A stretch of 64,000 bases of DNA. Source: Coffea arabica (taxonomy: Eukaryota; Streptophyta; Magnoliopsida; Gentianales; Rubiaceae). Below the pieces are notes generated by a model. The model saw only the letters and a program-made list of their open reading frames with translations, did not search any database and was not told the DNA's origin. Every line of letters begins with the position of its first letter. The stretch's first letter is position 1. This document shows positions 39,488 through 50,700 of this stretch, in pieces. Both the position numbers and the translations under genes were made by a program. The stretch lies in contig NC_092316.1 in NCBI RefSeq assembly GCF_036785885.1, forward strand, positions 49,423,001 to 49,487,000, read 5' to 3'.

Positions 39488-40530
39488 GTTATTGTCCAAT
39501 AATGATTATTGATTGATCCTCAAATTCTCTTTTTATCATTTCTCAAATTCTCAAACTCTCAACTCTTATCATTTTAAAATGTAACATAATAGTTAATTAA
39601 CCTGGTGTATTGATTTACACTACATGAAAAATGGTTTCAGTGACAAGATTCTCCATGACAACAAAAATCTTGTCACAATTGATACAGTTTCGATTGAAGG
39701 TCATCACTAATTACATCACTAATCACATCAATGACCGTAACAAGATTATCACTAATTACAAGATTGTTACGGCCATCGAAACAGTATCAACTATAGTGAT
39801 TCTCCATGACCGTAATATGATATATTGATAAATAAGTTTACAATTGCTCTATCATGTAAATTATTATAAATTAAATTATTTTATTCAAATTGTTATTATA
39901 TATTGACAGACAATAGGTAAACACAATTTGGTTTCAACTTATTCAAGCTATTAAAATTAAGAAAGTCCATTTTGTATTTACGAAATAAACTTTTTTTTAA
40001 GCTATTAAGCATACACTTCATTGAATTTTTTTGCCTTTCTCATATACTTTATCCTATACTATAATATATAAGTATATATATTATTGTTTTGAATTGCAAT
40101 ATAAACCCTTGCATAGAACGGGTCAGAATGCTAGTTTAAATGTATTTGTGTATCTATATATTTGCTTTTTTTTTCAGACACAATAAATTTTATTTTATAC
40201 CTATTTCTATTTTACACTAATAGAAAGGGGTGGATCTAGGGGAATAAATAAAAAATCCGAAAGAAGTGGATCCAAAAGGGTCAATAAAGAATCCGAATGA
40301 AATTGAACCGCTGCTAGACCAAACGAATGTCTTTGCATTCAATAATAAAATTTTCAAAAAATCTTAAATAAGAATACGAGCTAAGAGATTCCAACTCTTT
40401 ACGGCCAATTACTGTCATAGTAGATGTAGTTGGTTGTGTCAATGTATTTGCTGCTTGCAGGAAAAGTACACGACCGGGCAGGAACGGTTGCAGACGTGTA
40501 ACGGTTGCAAAGTAGAAGCAATCGTTCCTG
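39488..40530. other. Intergenic, with CACTA-like and Helitron-like ends
   Basis: At 39618 the sequence CACTACATGAAAAATGG resembles the CACTACAAGAAAA terminus of EnSpm/CACTA elements; the matching right end is absent. At 40106-40134, a poor hairpin (CCTTGCATAGAACGGG) is followed by CTAG and a T, as in decayed Helitron 3' ends; its 5' end was not found. Short frames are not genes. Confidence 0.4.
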
Positions 40531-41090
40531 AAAGTTATGTGCATTTGCATACGGCGTAACTCTATTTGCATATATAGTGTAACTTATTTTCAACAACATG
40601 TAACTTTAAAACAAAATTTTATAAATCCCACAAATATTGTTAAAAAATGAGGTACAAGTTGAAATTTAAATCTTACAATTTTTTTGTGGCCAAGTCTTGA
40701 CCGTGAACTGCTAGGAACCGTTCTTGCCCCTCTTTCCCTTTTTACTATTATAGTCCATCTCTCTCCTCATTTAATGCTCTCCATGTCAGTATTGTTTCCT
40801 TGTCATCGTCCTGTTCCCTGCCCTCATCAAGAGGTCCCCACTAAGGAATGAACCTTCTTTTTCGGACCATGGGCAGGTGTAATCGTTCCTGGCAGTTATG
40901 TGTATTTTACACACGATTTAACTTTGTTTGCACATGGTGTAACTTACTTTCAACAACGTATAACTTTAGAACAAAATTTTGTGGGTCCCACATATATTGT
41001 TAAAATCGAGATACAAGATAAAATCTGAACCGTATAATTTTTTTAGCCAAATTTTTGCCGTGAATTGTCCGGAAATGGTCCTTCTACCCC
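40531..41090. repeat. Decayed direct duplication, unit about 200 bp
   Basis: The segment 40531-40740 is repeated at about 40891-41090. GTAACTTATTTTCAACAAC pairs with GTAACTTACTTTCAACAAC. AACTTTAAAACAAAATTTT pairs with AACTTTAGAACAAAATTTT. The copies lie about 360 bp apart, with sequence containing CATCTCTCTCCTCATTTAA between them. No gene is present. Confidence 0.65.
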
Positions 41091-41583
41091 GTATCCTTCT
41101 TTTTCGCTTCCGGTTTCCTAGTCTCCTCTCCATACATTCTCTCTCTTCTTGTCAAGTCCTTGAGTTTTGCAGTGTGCGTTGTTGAGCTGTGAGTTCAATT
41201 TCCCCATCAAAGCCAAATTCTATTTTCATTCAAAACTAAAATTTTACCAGTGCCTTAAGCACGGTCTTTTTTCTATTTATCATGAATTTATATAAATATA
41301 AATAATTTAAATAAAAAAATTTAAAATAAATTCTATTTATTTATATTAACTTAAAAATTTGATAAATTTTAAATATTTAATTATTAACTAATTTTTTGAA
41401 AATATAAAATAAGTATGATATTATAGAAATGTCAATTTTGACCAATCGGATGAATTAATCTTTAATTCAATAATTTAATTAAGTTGCCAATCGATCTGAG
41501 TTTAAAAGAGCCAATGACTGTGTCACGTCAATTCACACCAAGTACTACAACTTGACACTTCAACAAAATATCTAACTATCAAG
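41091..41583. other. Intergenic, no gene seen
   Basis: AT-rich DNA with repeated TAAATTTAAAATA-type words at 41290-41400. No frame, terminal repeat or RNA gene is supported. Confidence 0.5.
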
Positions 41584-41592
41584 TTACGTGCC

Positions 41593-41831
41593 AGACTGTG
41601 AACCACCAGCCTTTGGGTTGGTGGCCACCACCAACCCATTAAGGCTTTGGTGGGGATCAATTGCCATATTATGTGGCTCTTTTAAAAGATTCAGACGGGT
41701 GCATAGTACACTCGTCTGATCTGGTGGTGGTTCTGTCCCTATTGACTCCCTGTAGGCTCATTTGAGCTTCCCCATAATTAGATTAGGATAGAGTAGGATA
41801 TAAATAAAAATGATGATTAATAAAAAAAAAA
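41593..41831 (+). mobile_element. SINE-like element, plus strand
   Basis: Flanked by TTACGTGCC (41584-41592) and TTACATGCC (41832-41840), an 8/9 match. It ends in an A run (41822-41831). The 3' part (GACGGGTGCATAGTACACTCGTC, GGTGGTGGTTCTGTCCC in parts) resembles the SINEs at 3290-3534 and 4212-4480. The Pol III boxes are poorly kept. Confidence 0.65.
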
Positions 41832-41840
41832 TTACATGCC

Positions 41841-42918
41841 GGGAGTGTGTAATTTCCCCCGCATGAATATGTAAATCCAAATTCATTTCCACGGTTCCAC
41901 CTTGTTTTCTTCTGGGATAATCCGCAGGCCAAAGTTGTTGATAAGTTTACAATCTTGATTAGGCCCCTAATTACTCATGCAGTTGTGTGGGTAAATGTGT
42001 GAAAAATCTAACTGGTTGTATATGTATGTTAATTACAATTATTGCCCTTGTCCTATTTTGCCCATTTTACTTGTATTTATGGCTCCTTATTAGTAAATGC
42101 AAGTGTCATTGTAATAAGACTGTCAAGTCGAACGCACACGATAAATGAAAAAAACTAGTTATTTTGCTCTCTATTAGAAGAGAAAAAAAGGAAATTTATT
42201 TTCATTCCTATTTGTTTGACTATCCCTCAACTAAAGTGCAGACACCTCAGCTTCACTTTTTGCCTTAAGCTCATGTCTTCACCACCATAATTTTGTCTTT
42301 TGAGATTAATTGCTAACGTATTACCTGAGTCATTTGCGTTACGCCACAACCACAAAAAAGAAAAAAAAAGCATTAACTTATGGAAATTAGGAAATGATAG
42401 AAAAGCGACCATAGAATTTACTAACTTATATATGTTCAAAACATATCAAATAGTAAAATACAATAAATACTAAGTTTGTTGTTTGTTTAATCATTGTACA
42501 TTTAATCGTTATCAAGCAACAAATACATTCACTAGATTATGTAATCATTGACATCTAATAAACTAAGCAACAACCTTAATTATTAACCAAATTGTTATTT
42601 ACTATTTCCAACCCCTAATATCCTCCCTTCCACACTCCATCCATCTTATAGCAACTCAATTTCTTTCACCTTAAAAAAATGCAAAACATTTCAATCAGTT
42701 TCATTGGCTTCTAGAATAACCATAACCAATTAATTAATATAGTAGTAGCTTCCTTGTGCAAAAGTTGGACCGTCCATCCAACCATCCATGTCGGACTTCT
42801 GTCTTTCGTGGATGGACATTGGTAGGTGAGTCTTTCACTTCTTCACATTCACCCTCTAGGTAAGATAAGCTTTCATTTTAAGCTGTCACAAATCGTGATA
42901 CACTGTTCCTAAGCTGTT
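41841..42918. other. Intergenic, no gene seen
   Basis: AT-rich DNA. The 70-codon minus frame at 42227-42439 has no recognised domain. I see no terminal repeats. Confidence 0.5.
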
Positions 42919-43165
42919 TTTGAGGGTGTTTTTGAAAAATTTTGCTATAGCAGAGTTTTTAGATTATATTTTAGGATATTTTCAGAAAATATTTTGGAAT
43001 ATTTAATAATAGAAGAGTTTCTAAAATATATTTTGAAATATTTTTTAAAATTTTAAAAAAATTAAACTAACTTTTAGATTACCTTTTAGAGTACTTTTTA
43101 AAATTTTTATTGTATTTAAAAAATTAGTTTTCGAAAAACACTCCCATCCAAACAGACGAAGCTGA
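42919..43165. mobile_element. Small inverted-repeat MITE candidate
   Basis: GAGGGTGTTTTTGAAAAATTTT on the left faces AGTTTTCGAAAAACACTCCCA on the right. A second right-hand copy of AAAAACACTCCCATCC follows directly. The AT-rich interior repeats TTTTGGAATATTT-type words. No clear target duplication. Confidence 0.45.
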
Positions 43166-43325
43166 AAAACACTCCCATCCTAGCAGTTTGTTAGGATCTG
43201 TTTCCGGGTAATAATGCAAAGTTAATTTGACAACTCACAAAAAGTGATAACAAAGGCTAAAACAAGTACATTAGGTCTGGTTAGATTTGGATAAAACTCG
43301 ATTCATTGATATTCCTAGCTACAAG

Positions 43326-44193
43326 TAGGACTGTCAATGGGGTTGGGCCAGCCCGAGTTCGGCTCGACAAAAAGCTCGATGAGCCCGACATTTTTGTGAT
43401 TCGGTCTGAGTTTGAGCCTCAAAATTAAGCTCGAATTAAATATGAGCTGAGCTTGGGCCCTATTAGGTTCAAACCAGATATAGGCCGGGCCCTTTAATTA
43501 TACATATATAATATTTATATTTTGATATTATGTATAATTATATATCCAAATATATTATTGTTAAATACTAAATATATATATATATATTACAAAATATAAA
43601 AATGCATCTAAAGGCTCTTTCATGAGGTTTCTTGAGAGACAATATTAGTTATGCATAATTGAATCTCTAACTTTTCTTATTAGTTGAATAAATTTTTGTG
43701 TTGACATAATATTGGTTGATTTCTTTTTTATCTACAAACACAAATCATCAAGCATGTTTGGATTCAAATCACAAGATTATAAAAAAAGTTTCAACTTTTA
43801 AAGATGTATTGGTTTATGATCGCATGTTTTATTACTATTTTTCATGTATTTTGAACGAATTAAATATAAATATTGTTGAAAAAGTTTTGGTTTATATACT
43901 TTTTAAAAACTATTATTTGTTCATGTTTAGTTTTAATATTATAGTCTTGTAAATGTTAAATTAGTTTTACAACTTAATAGTTATAGTAATTATATTAAAA
44001 AAATTAAGGAGTAATAAGTGAGTTTGGGCTAAACCCGATTAAGCCTCACAATGCGAATATTATGTGAGTTGAGTATGCATTTCACATTTATGAATCTGAA
44101 ACTCATAACTCGAAACTCAAAAATATTTCAAATTAAATGAATTGAGTTTGAACTTATGAAAGTCCGTCTCATCAGGTTCGATTGACAGGCCTA
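43326..44193. mobile_element. hAT-type MITE, 868 bp
   Basis: The ends TAGGACTGTCAATGGGG and, inverted, TAGGCCTGTCAATCGAA are related. The octamers GCTACAAG (43318-43325) and GTTACAAG (44194-44201) match at 7 of 8 bases. The left subterminal part is rich in GCTCGA/AGCCCGA words. The interior is AT-rich with TATATA runs. The 78-codon frame at 43716-43952 is not a gene. Confidence 0.75.
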
Positions 44194-44344
44194 GTTACAA
44201 GTACGTAAATGGGTGAAGAAGAAAAAGCCCACGTAGTCCACAAAGCTTGGCAGCACCATTTTTCAACACGTAATCATATGATGGCATCAATTTGTGAACC
44301 TCACGTGGAAACCGTACAATGCAAGATTCCTAGAATTTTTTTGG

Positions 44345-44626
44345 GGTTAAAAACCAAAAAGTTCCGTGATATATTTAATACATAGAAAAGTTTCCGTAAT
44401 TTCAAAATAGATAAAACAACACCTTATATTTTAAACTAAATTATAAACTAACAGAATTCGTTAAACAAAATAGAATCCGATAAACTTAACGGAATTCGGT
44501 AAATTTAACGGTCGAGATCATCATTTTCGTTAAGTTTAATAAATTTTGTTAGTTTACAATTTAATTCAAAACGTGAGGTGTCATTCTGTATGTTTTGAAA
44601 TTACAGGGACTTTTTTGTTTTTAACC
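44345..44626. mobile_element. Inverted-repeat MITE, GGTAAAAAACAAA family, copy 3
   Basis: GGTTAAAAACCAAAAAGTTC on the left and GGACTTTTTTGTTTTTAACC on the right are inverse arms. It is shorter and more diverged than the copies at 16645 and 19518, but keeps the Arm phrase TTTCAAAATAGATAAAAC and a centre with repeated GTTAA/TTAAC words. It lies 0.3 kb upstream of the terpene synthase pseudogene. Confidence 0.65.
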
Positions 44627-44769
44627 AATTTTTTTGTGGCTCTGCATGGCTGCCTTATTTTAGCGTAGACAGCACAGGAGTACTGACTTATTCTTCTACT
44701 CCTCAAACAACCCATCACACTAAGAAAAACGGGAGCACAAATACTTCTGATCTGAGAGTCTGGTCTGCC

Positions 44770-44777
44770 TATAAATA
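44770..44777 (+). promoter_or_regulatory. TATA box of the terpene synthase pseudogene
   Basis: TATAAATA lies 161 bp upstream of the ATG. It is followed at about 25 bp by a plausible start region (ACACCATCACAAGC). The spacing is reasonable for a plant promoter; use is not shown. Confidence 0.5.
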
Positions 44778-45924
44778 TGCAATTTGAGACACCATCACAA
44801 GCAACCTGCCTTTGAAAGTATTCTCTTCAAAAAAAAAAAAAAAAAAACTAAGCAACCTAGCCATTCGAATAGTTACCAGTTATATAATCCGAGCTAATAT
44901 AGACTTTGACTGAACCGAAAAAGTTTAAAAATGGAAGTTGAAGGTCATGAATTAGATTATTCCAGTTCAATCCAAAATAATTTCCCTCATCGTCCTTTGG
45001 CAAATTTTCATCCCAATATCTGGGGAAATCAATTCCTCGTCTACTCCCCTGATTCCGATAAGGTACTGCTATAGTTTAGCCAGAGCTAAAACACAAAAAG
45101 CCTAGTCAAGGAAAGCAAACTTGGCGACTTATCAAATATACTATGCTTCTAAGAAATTTTCTTGCATGTTTTAAGCTGATTTTTTGTCCTCATCATTATT
45201 ATAATTTTATTCTGCAGATAAGCAACTACGTACATGATTTAAAGAAACCTTAACTTCATCAATTATACATTTTTGTTTTCTGCAGGCAACATGGGCTTCT
45301 AAGAAATAGCAGCTTGAGCAGCTGAAGGAAGATGTCAGAACAGAAATTCGTGCAACTGCCAGTAATCCTGCACAACAGCTGCAATTGATTGATGCGATTC
45401 AACGACTAGGTGTAGAATATCATTTTCAAGAGGAGATCAATCATGCTTTACGCAAAATGCATGAGAAACATCAGAACTGGGAGAACATTGACCACATTTA
45501 TACTGCTGCTCTCTATTTTCGTATTCTACGACAAGAAGGATTCAGAGTTTCATCAGGTAAGGGGTTAAAAGCTAAAAGATTTAAACCTTAAATCACAAGA
45601 TCGTCAAATGTTGACTTTCTTTCCTCGTCTTTTATCACAAAACGCAAGAAAGAGAAACTTTTTTCTACTATGCAGACATATTCAAGAAATTCGTGGATGA
45701 TGAAGGTTAATTTGGAGAAGGTTTGGTTAATGATGTGCCGGGCATTCTTGCACTTTATGAAGCAACTCATCTCAGATTGCATGGCGACGACATTTTAGAT
45801 CATGCTTTGGCTTTTAGTAGTAATCATCTTCAGTCAATATCGAACAAGTTAAACAGTCCACTTGACGAGCTAGTAAGTCACGCACTAATGCAACCTAATT
45901 GGAGGGGTTTACCAAGATTGGAGG

Positions 45925-46952
45925 CAATGTTTTAAAAACCGGACCGTTAATTGAACCGGTGACGTGAAAGGGTTCAATGAATTTTAAAAAAAATAATTTA
46001 TATAAATATTTATGCACAAAATAAGACATGTAATGGACTAATTTAATACATTATATGATGAAAAGTTTACTATTTTTGAATAACTTGATTTTTTTAAAAT
46101 AAAAATTTTAAATTATAAGTTAAAACAAATAAATTTCATTTCAATTTCAATTATATCTACCAAAAAAATCTTAGATCTAACCCAAAAATATCATAATATT
46201 TTAAAATTATACAAAATTCATGTCTATGAGAATTTAGATTTTGTGAACTAAAATTTTAATTTACGTTTTGGGATTTAGAGATTGCAATTTAAAAAAGGAA
46301 TTTTGGAATTCGAAAGAAGTCAAGAGAATTGAAAATAGAAATGCAAACTTGATAAGAAATAAAAATGAGATAAAAGTGAGTGGTTGTGGCATTAAATAAT
46401 TTGGGTTAAAGAAAATAATTCTTTTTTAACCTTTTTCAATTTAATGGACAAAAATAAAATTAAAAGATGGAAGAAAACATCAATAAATTAAAAATAAAGT
46501 GGTTTGATTAAAAAGAGAGTGACAAAAAAAAGAGGAGAGAGAGAGTGTGTGTGTGTGTTGAAGATTAAAAAGAAAGAGCCATGAGATGATTAGATTTTGT
46601 AAAAAAAATGAAAAAAAGAAATATGAGTTTTTGTTTTATATGCATAAGTTATCAAAACAAAACTAATAAGATGTGATGGTGCAATGGTTACTATATTGGT
46701 CTTTTATTACAAAGGTCTTGAGTTCGAATCTTGATAGCTGCATTTTACAAAACGTAAAAAAAAAAAAAAGGTGGAAAATCTCGAAAACCGGAAACCGCCG
46801 GTTCAATCCGGTCCAGCGGTTTTCACGGTTTAACCGGTTTTTGACCGATTTTCTAACTTGGTCAACTATAGCATAGAACCGGACCGGAGCCATGGCCGGT
46901 TCGCGGTCCAACCGATCGAACCGGCCGGTCCGGTCCGGTTTTCAAAACACTG
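45925..46952. mobile_element. hAT-type MITE with GGACCGG ends, inside TPS exon 3
   Basis: CAATGTTTTAAAAACCGGAC on the left and, inverted, CAGTGTTTTGAAAACCGGAC on the right form the termini. The octamer ATTGGAGG is duplicated exactly (45917-45924, 46953-46960). Removing the element and one octamer restores the reading frame ...[14 protein letters not shown] across exon 3. It belongs with the element at 6606-7177. Its interior contains a tRNA-like segment at 46667-46745 and a GAGAGAGAGTGTGTGTG microsatellite near 46537. Confidence 0.92.
46667..46745 (+). other. tRNA-like Pol III segment inside the MITE
   Basis: GATGGTGCAATGGTTA resembles a tRNA 5' half with A box, and GAGTTCGAATCTTG fits a B box about 45 bases on. 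No cloverleaf with a proper acceptor stem could be drawn, so it is not called as a tRNA. It may be a SINE head or tRNA relic carried by the hAT MITE. Confidence 0.5.
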
Positions 46953-47206
46953 ATTGGAGGCCAGAAATTACATATCCATATATGGAAAAGATCATTCACC
47001 TAATATAACTTTACTAAAGCTGGCTAAGTTGGATTTCAACATGCTACAATCTCTGCACAAGGAGGATCTACATGAACTATCCTTGTAAGTCTCTTCAAAA
47101 TAATTGTTTCTCAAAAAAAATAAATGAGTAGTGAGACTCATTCTGTTCTGCAGATTACGTAAATCTGTAATCAATTAATTCCAGCAAGCATAATTCAGGT
47201 GGTGGA

Positions 47207-47775
47207 TGTTAGACATAAGGAGCAGGATCTTTAGTATGATCTGTAAATTAAAATTAAGAAATAAATTCTAGATTAACATACCTTGAGATATTGAAGACAT
47301 TTTGGAGAAGAATTTCACAGCCTTTTCAGCAAGCTTTCCAATCACCAAGGTTGTAAACTATAACCCTTTGCTGTCTAGTCTTCCCTCACCCGACTCTCTA
47401 TTATGTTATTGTAGTGATGGGTAAAAATAACGAATGTCAGAATAGTGAGAGGGACCAGGAGCCCTAGAGTATTTATAGAGTCACAATCCCTCCCATCATA
47501 GAATTGTGATAGACTCTAATTACTTTAGATAAATGATACTTTATTATGATAAGATACAGCTTAATAATTACTGTAATTATCAGATAAAAATACCACATAT
47601 AATACGTCCACATACAATGAATATGGGACTCCCTACTTCCTCCAGTCATCTATTCTCATTAGAATCTGTAATTAGTTATTCAAATTTATTCATATGATTA
47701 TTTATCCTTCTAATTAACGGGGGTTATCTTGATAATATCATATGTGGTCATGTAGGCCACATAAATATTCTAACA
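47207..47775 (-). repeat. LTR (3' LTR in element orientation)
   Basis: Reads TGTTAGA to TCTAACA. On the minus strand a TATA-like CTATAAATACT (plus 47470-47480) marks a probable LTR promoter. By eye it differs from its partner at about six positions in the first 150 bases, plus a few elsewhere, so the insertion is young. Confidence 0.9.
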
Positions 47776-50700
47776 TTCTCCCACTTGGACAAATGACCAC
47801 ATAAACAATAACCGTACAGAATCAAATAAATAAAGTAGAGTGGCCACAATATTTATTTATGTTTATCCTACACTGTCATTAGAATGAATCATGGCGGTCA
47901 TATATCAATTTGAATATATTTCCTTCCATGTATCACAATTCTAACAACTTAATGTAGATAAACCTAATGAGGAAGAAATGGACAACAACTTTGATATCCA
48001 TTTAACAGTCCAAATATTAATCCTGTGTATAATTCTCATGATAATGTGCACAAATAACAGGATTTAATATTTTACGCTTATATGTCCAAACATCAATAAT
48101 AGCAAAACCCCATCGCACTTATATGTTCGCAAAATCTTTCGGTACCAATATTTCATTAATGGGTATGCTCAAATGGACACCTTAAATTTGACATATTTTA
48201 TAGAATAGTATAATACATAATTCACTTTAATGTGCTTAAATCCATTAAAGCACTTACCGTTCTATAAAGATACAATAGTGGAAAGTTTCAACAAAACATA
48301 ATGGACTTAATTATCCACAAATAGTTAGAAATATAATAGCAACTATACAATAGGCTAATGAGTTCTTTATGAGTCATATGATCGTAACAACAACTTAGCC
48401 GGCATCCTTAAGTTGTAACATTAACGATAATAACTCAAATCTAACGAACTCAAGTAGTTGCAACTATTTCGAGATTAATATTCTAACTTTATGTCAATTT
48501 ACTCGATTCAACTCCCACTTTTTCCTTATATATCTTAATAAAAGTGTCAAAGTTGAATGACCAATAGTACAAAATTGACAAAATATAGGCCAAACAACGA
48601 GTACCTAATTATAGTATTATAGCATCCATATAACTTGCAATTATTTCAAAATATAATAAACAATATTTCAATCTTAGATTCTTAAAAAAGACTCTTTAGT
48701 GAAGGCTAGATGAGATAGTTCAAAACATTCATTTTCTATCTCTATTAATACCAAATGCATAAAAGGTATTACATATATCCTTCACTTAATAGTTTTAGAT
48801 AAGAATTGCTTATTATCCAAAATATTGAAGAAATTTTTATCTATATACAAACCAAATACACGTTATTCCCACTAATCTTAACGTATAATGATTTGCTAAT
48901 ATCATTCTTCTTAAAACATTATGAAGAATATATTAGGAAAAATAAATCATTAATGGGATATCAACTTGGTTTAGATAAAAATTATCTATCACTTGAAATC
49001 AATAGGCCATATTCTCTTTTAGACAAACATAAGGTAGACACATGTTGTAGAGATATATAAATCACATCTACTTTAACGTAGCTCCAAACATAATGAACTA
49101 CAAGTGCCACAACCAATATCAGCAAAAACTCTAATTAACATTATAAGAGATTTACTGCATTTGTACTCTTTTAAGTTGAGCAAGTCACTAGCAAATATAT
49201 CATTATATCATTTAACACCACCAATATATCTTAATAATCCTGATAGACCATACATTACCAGTAGTGTTAAACAACATCTTCCATTATAGCACTAAACTTA
49301 AATGTAGTTATGAAAATAGCTATATAACAATTAAGCCTAAAAACACACATAAACTCTTGAATTTATAAACATAGATATTAGAAACTTTACTAGAATTGAG
49401 AATTTCTTGACTCCCACTATTTCCTTAATAATTTGATTAGTGGTTTATAATAGAATATTCTTTATGTGATCTCTCAACTGTAGTCATGTAGAGGCAATTG
49501 CTAAAACTTTAAATTTCTCTTGAAAGCAATTAATCTCTATAACATTATGGTAACGTGCATGATTCACCTTACCTTTCAACTCCATTGTTTGAGTCAAATC
49601 ACTTATTCTATTTTCTCAAAATCAAGTATTTCTAATATAAAACACTTTTGGAACATATGACAGTATAGTTTATGAAAATAATCATTTTTTTTCAATGCAT
49701 ATAGCTTCTTTAGGAATTGATTACACATTCACATATAAGCTTAAACATCTATATGTTTTAATTTCAGCTTCCTTAAATATTGATAATATATCCCCACGTA
49801 AGCTGAAATATCTATCCAACCCATGATATACATGAAATTCTTGACAATAATGGATGGACACACTAAAAACATATTCAATGATATTTTCAAGATTTCACTG
49901 TACAAGAGTAAAGAAAAATTCAAACTGCTATTTATGATGTCCAAAAATGTTCATTTCTTGATACAAACACATAACTCAAAATTTGTCAATTAAGGATTGT
50001 TCATTCTTTATCAATGCTATCTACCAAGAATTATGCACACAGGACATTATAATTTTATTTTCTACCTTTTATACGTTTATATCTTCATCTCTTGTACAAC
50101 ATTTAAAATACAAGAACAAAGGCATTAAGTTTGAATGGTTATAAAAAATAAGATAAATAAATATCTTTAACTACTTCAATTTGGCAGAAAATAATTGATA
50201 AATATCGTATTATGACTACTAAGATTGTAAACTCTTTTCGCCATCTATAACAATCTAACCAGTCAACTTTCTGTAATGTAGTCTAAACATTTGCAATGAT
50301 AAAATTTAAAATCATTTAGTTTTTTATTTTATCTAAATACATTTATGGAGACAAAATTCAATCTCCTATGGCAAACTTAATAAGTTTACATGAATAACAC
50401 ACTTAATGCTAACATTGTGACATAAGCCAAATGGAGCTTGTTTGATTTCATACGTCATTTGAAAATCTAGAAATATAAGTTTATTATTTTAAAAATCCTA
50501 TTGAATAATCAATATTAAAATTGTATTCAATAGTTATTAATTTAAAATGAGTGAATTCTAAATTGCAACAAAATATATTTTGAAAAGAACTTTCTATTAT
50601 GGTTAAAAATACTCCACTTGTATATTCGTAAAGGCATCATTTTCTATAATAGATGCTTTACCTCAATCAAATATGTTCCATTTATCTTGTGAAACTAAAC

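Noticed and set aside
46667-46745. A functional tRNA gene
   Set aside because: A and B boxes are present, but no acceptor stem or complete cloverleaf can be drawn, and it lies inside a MITE.
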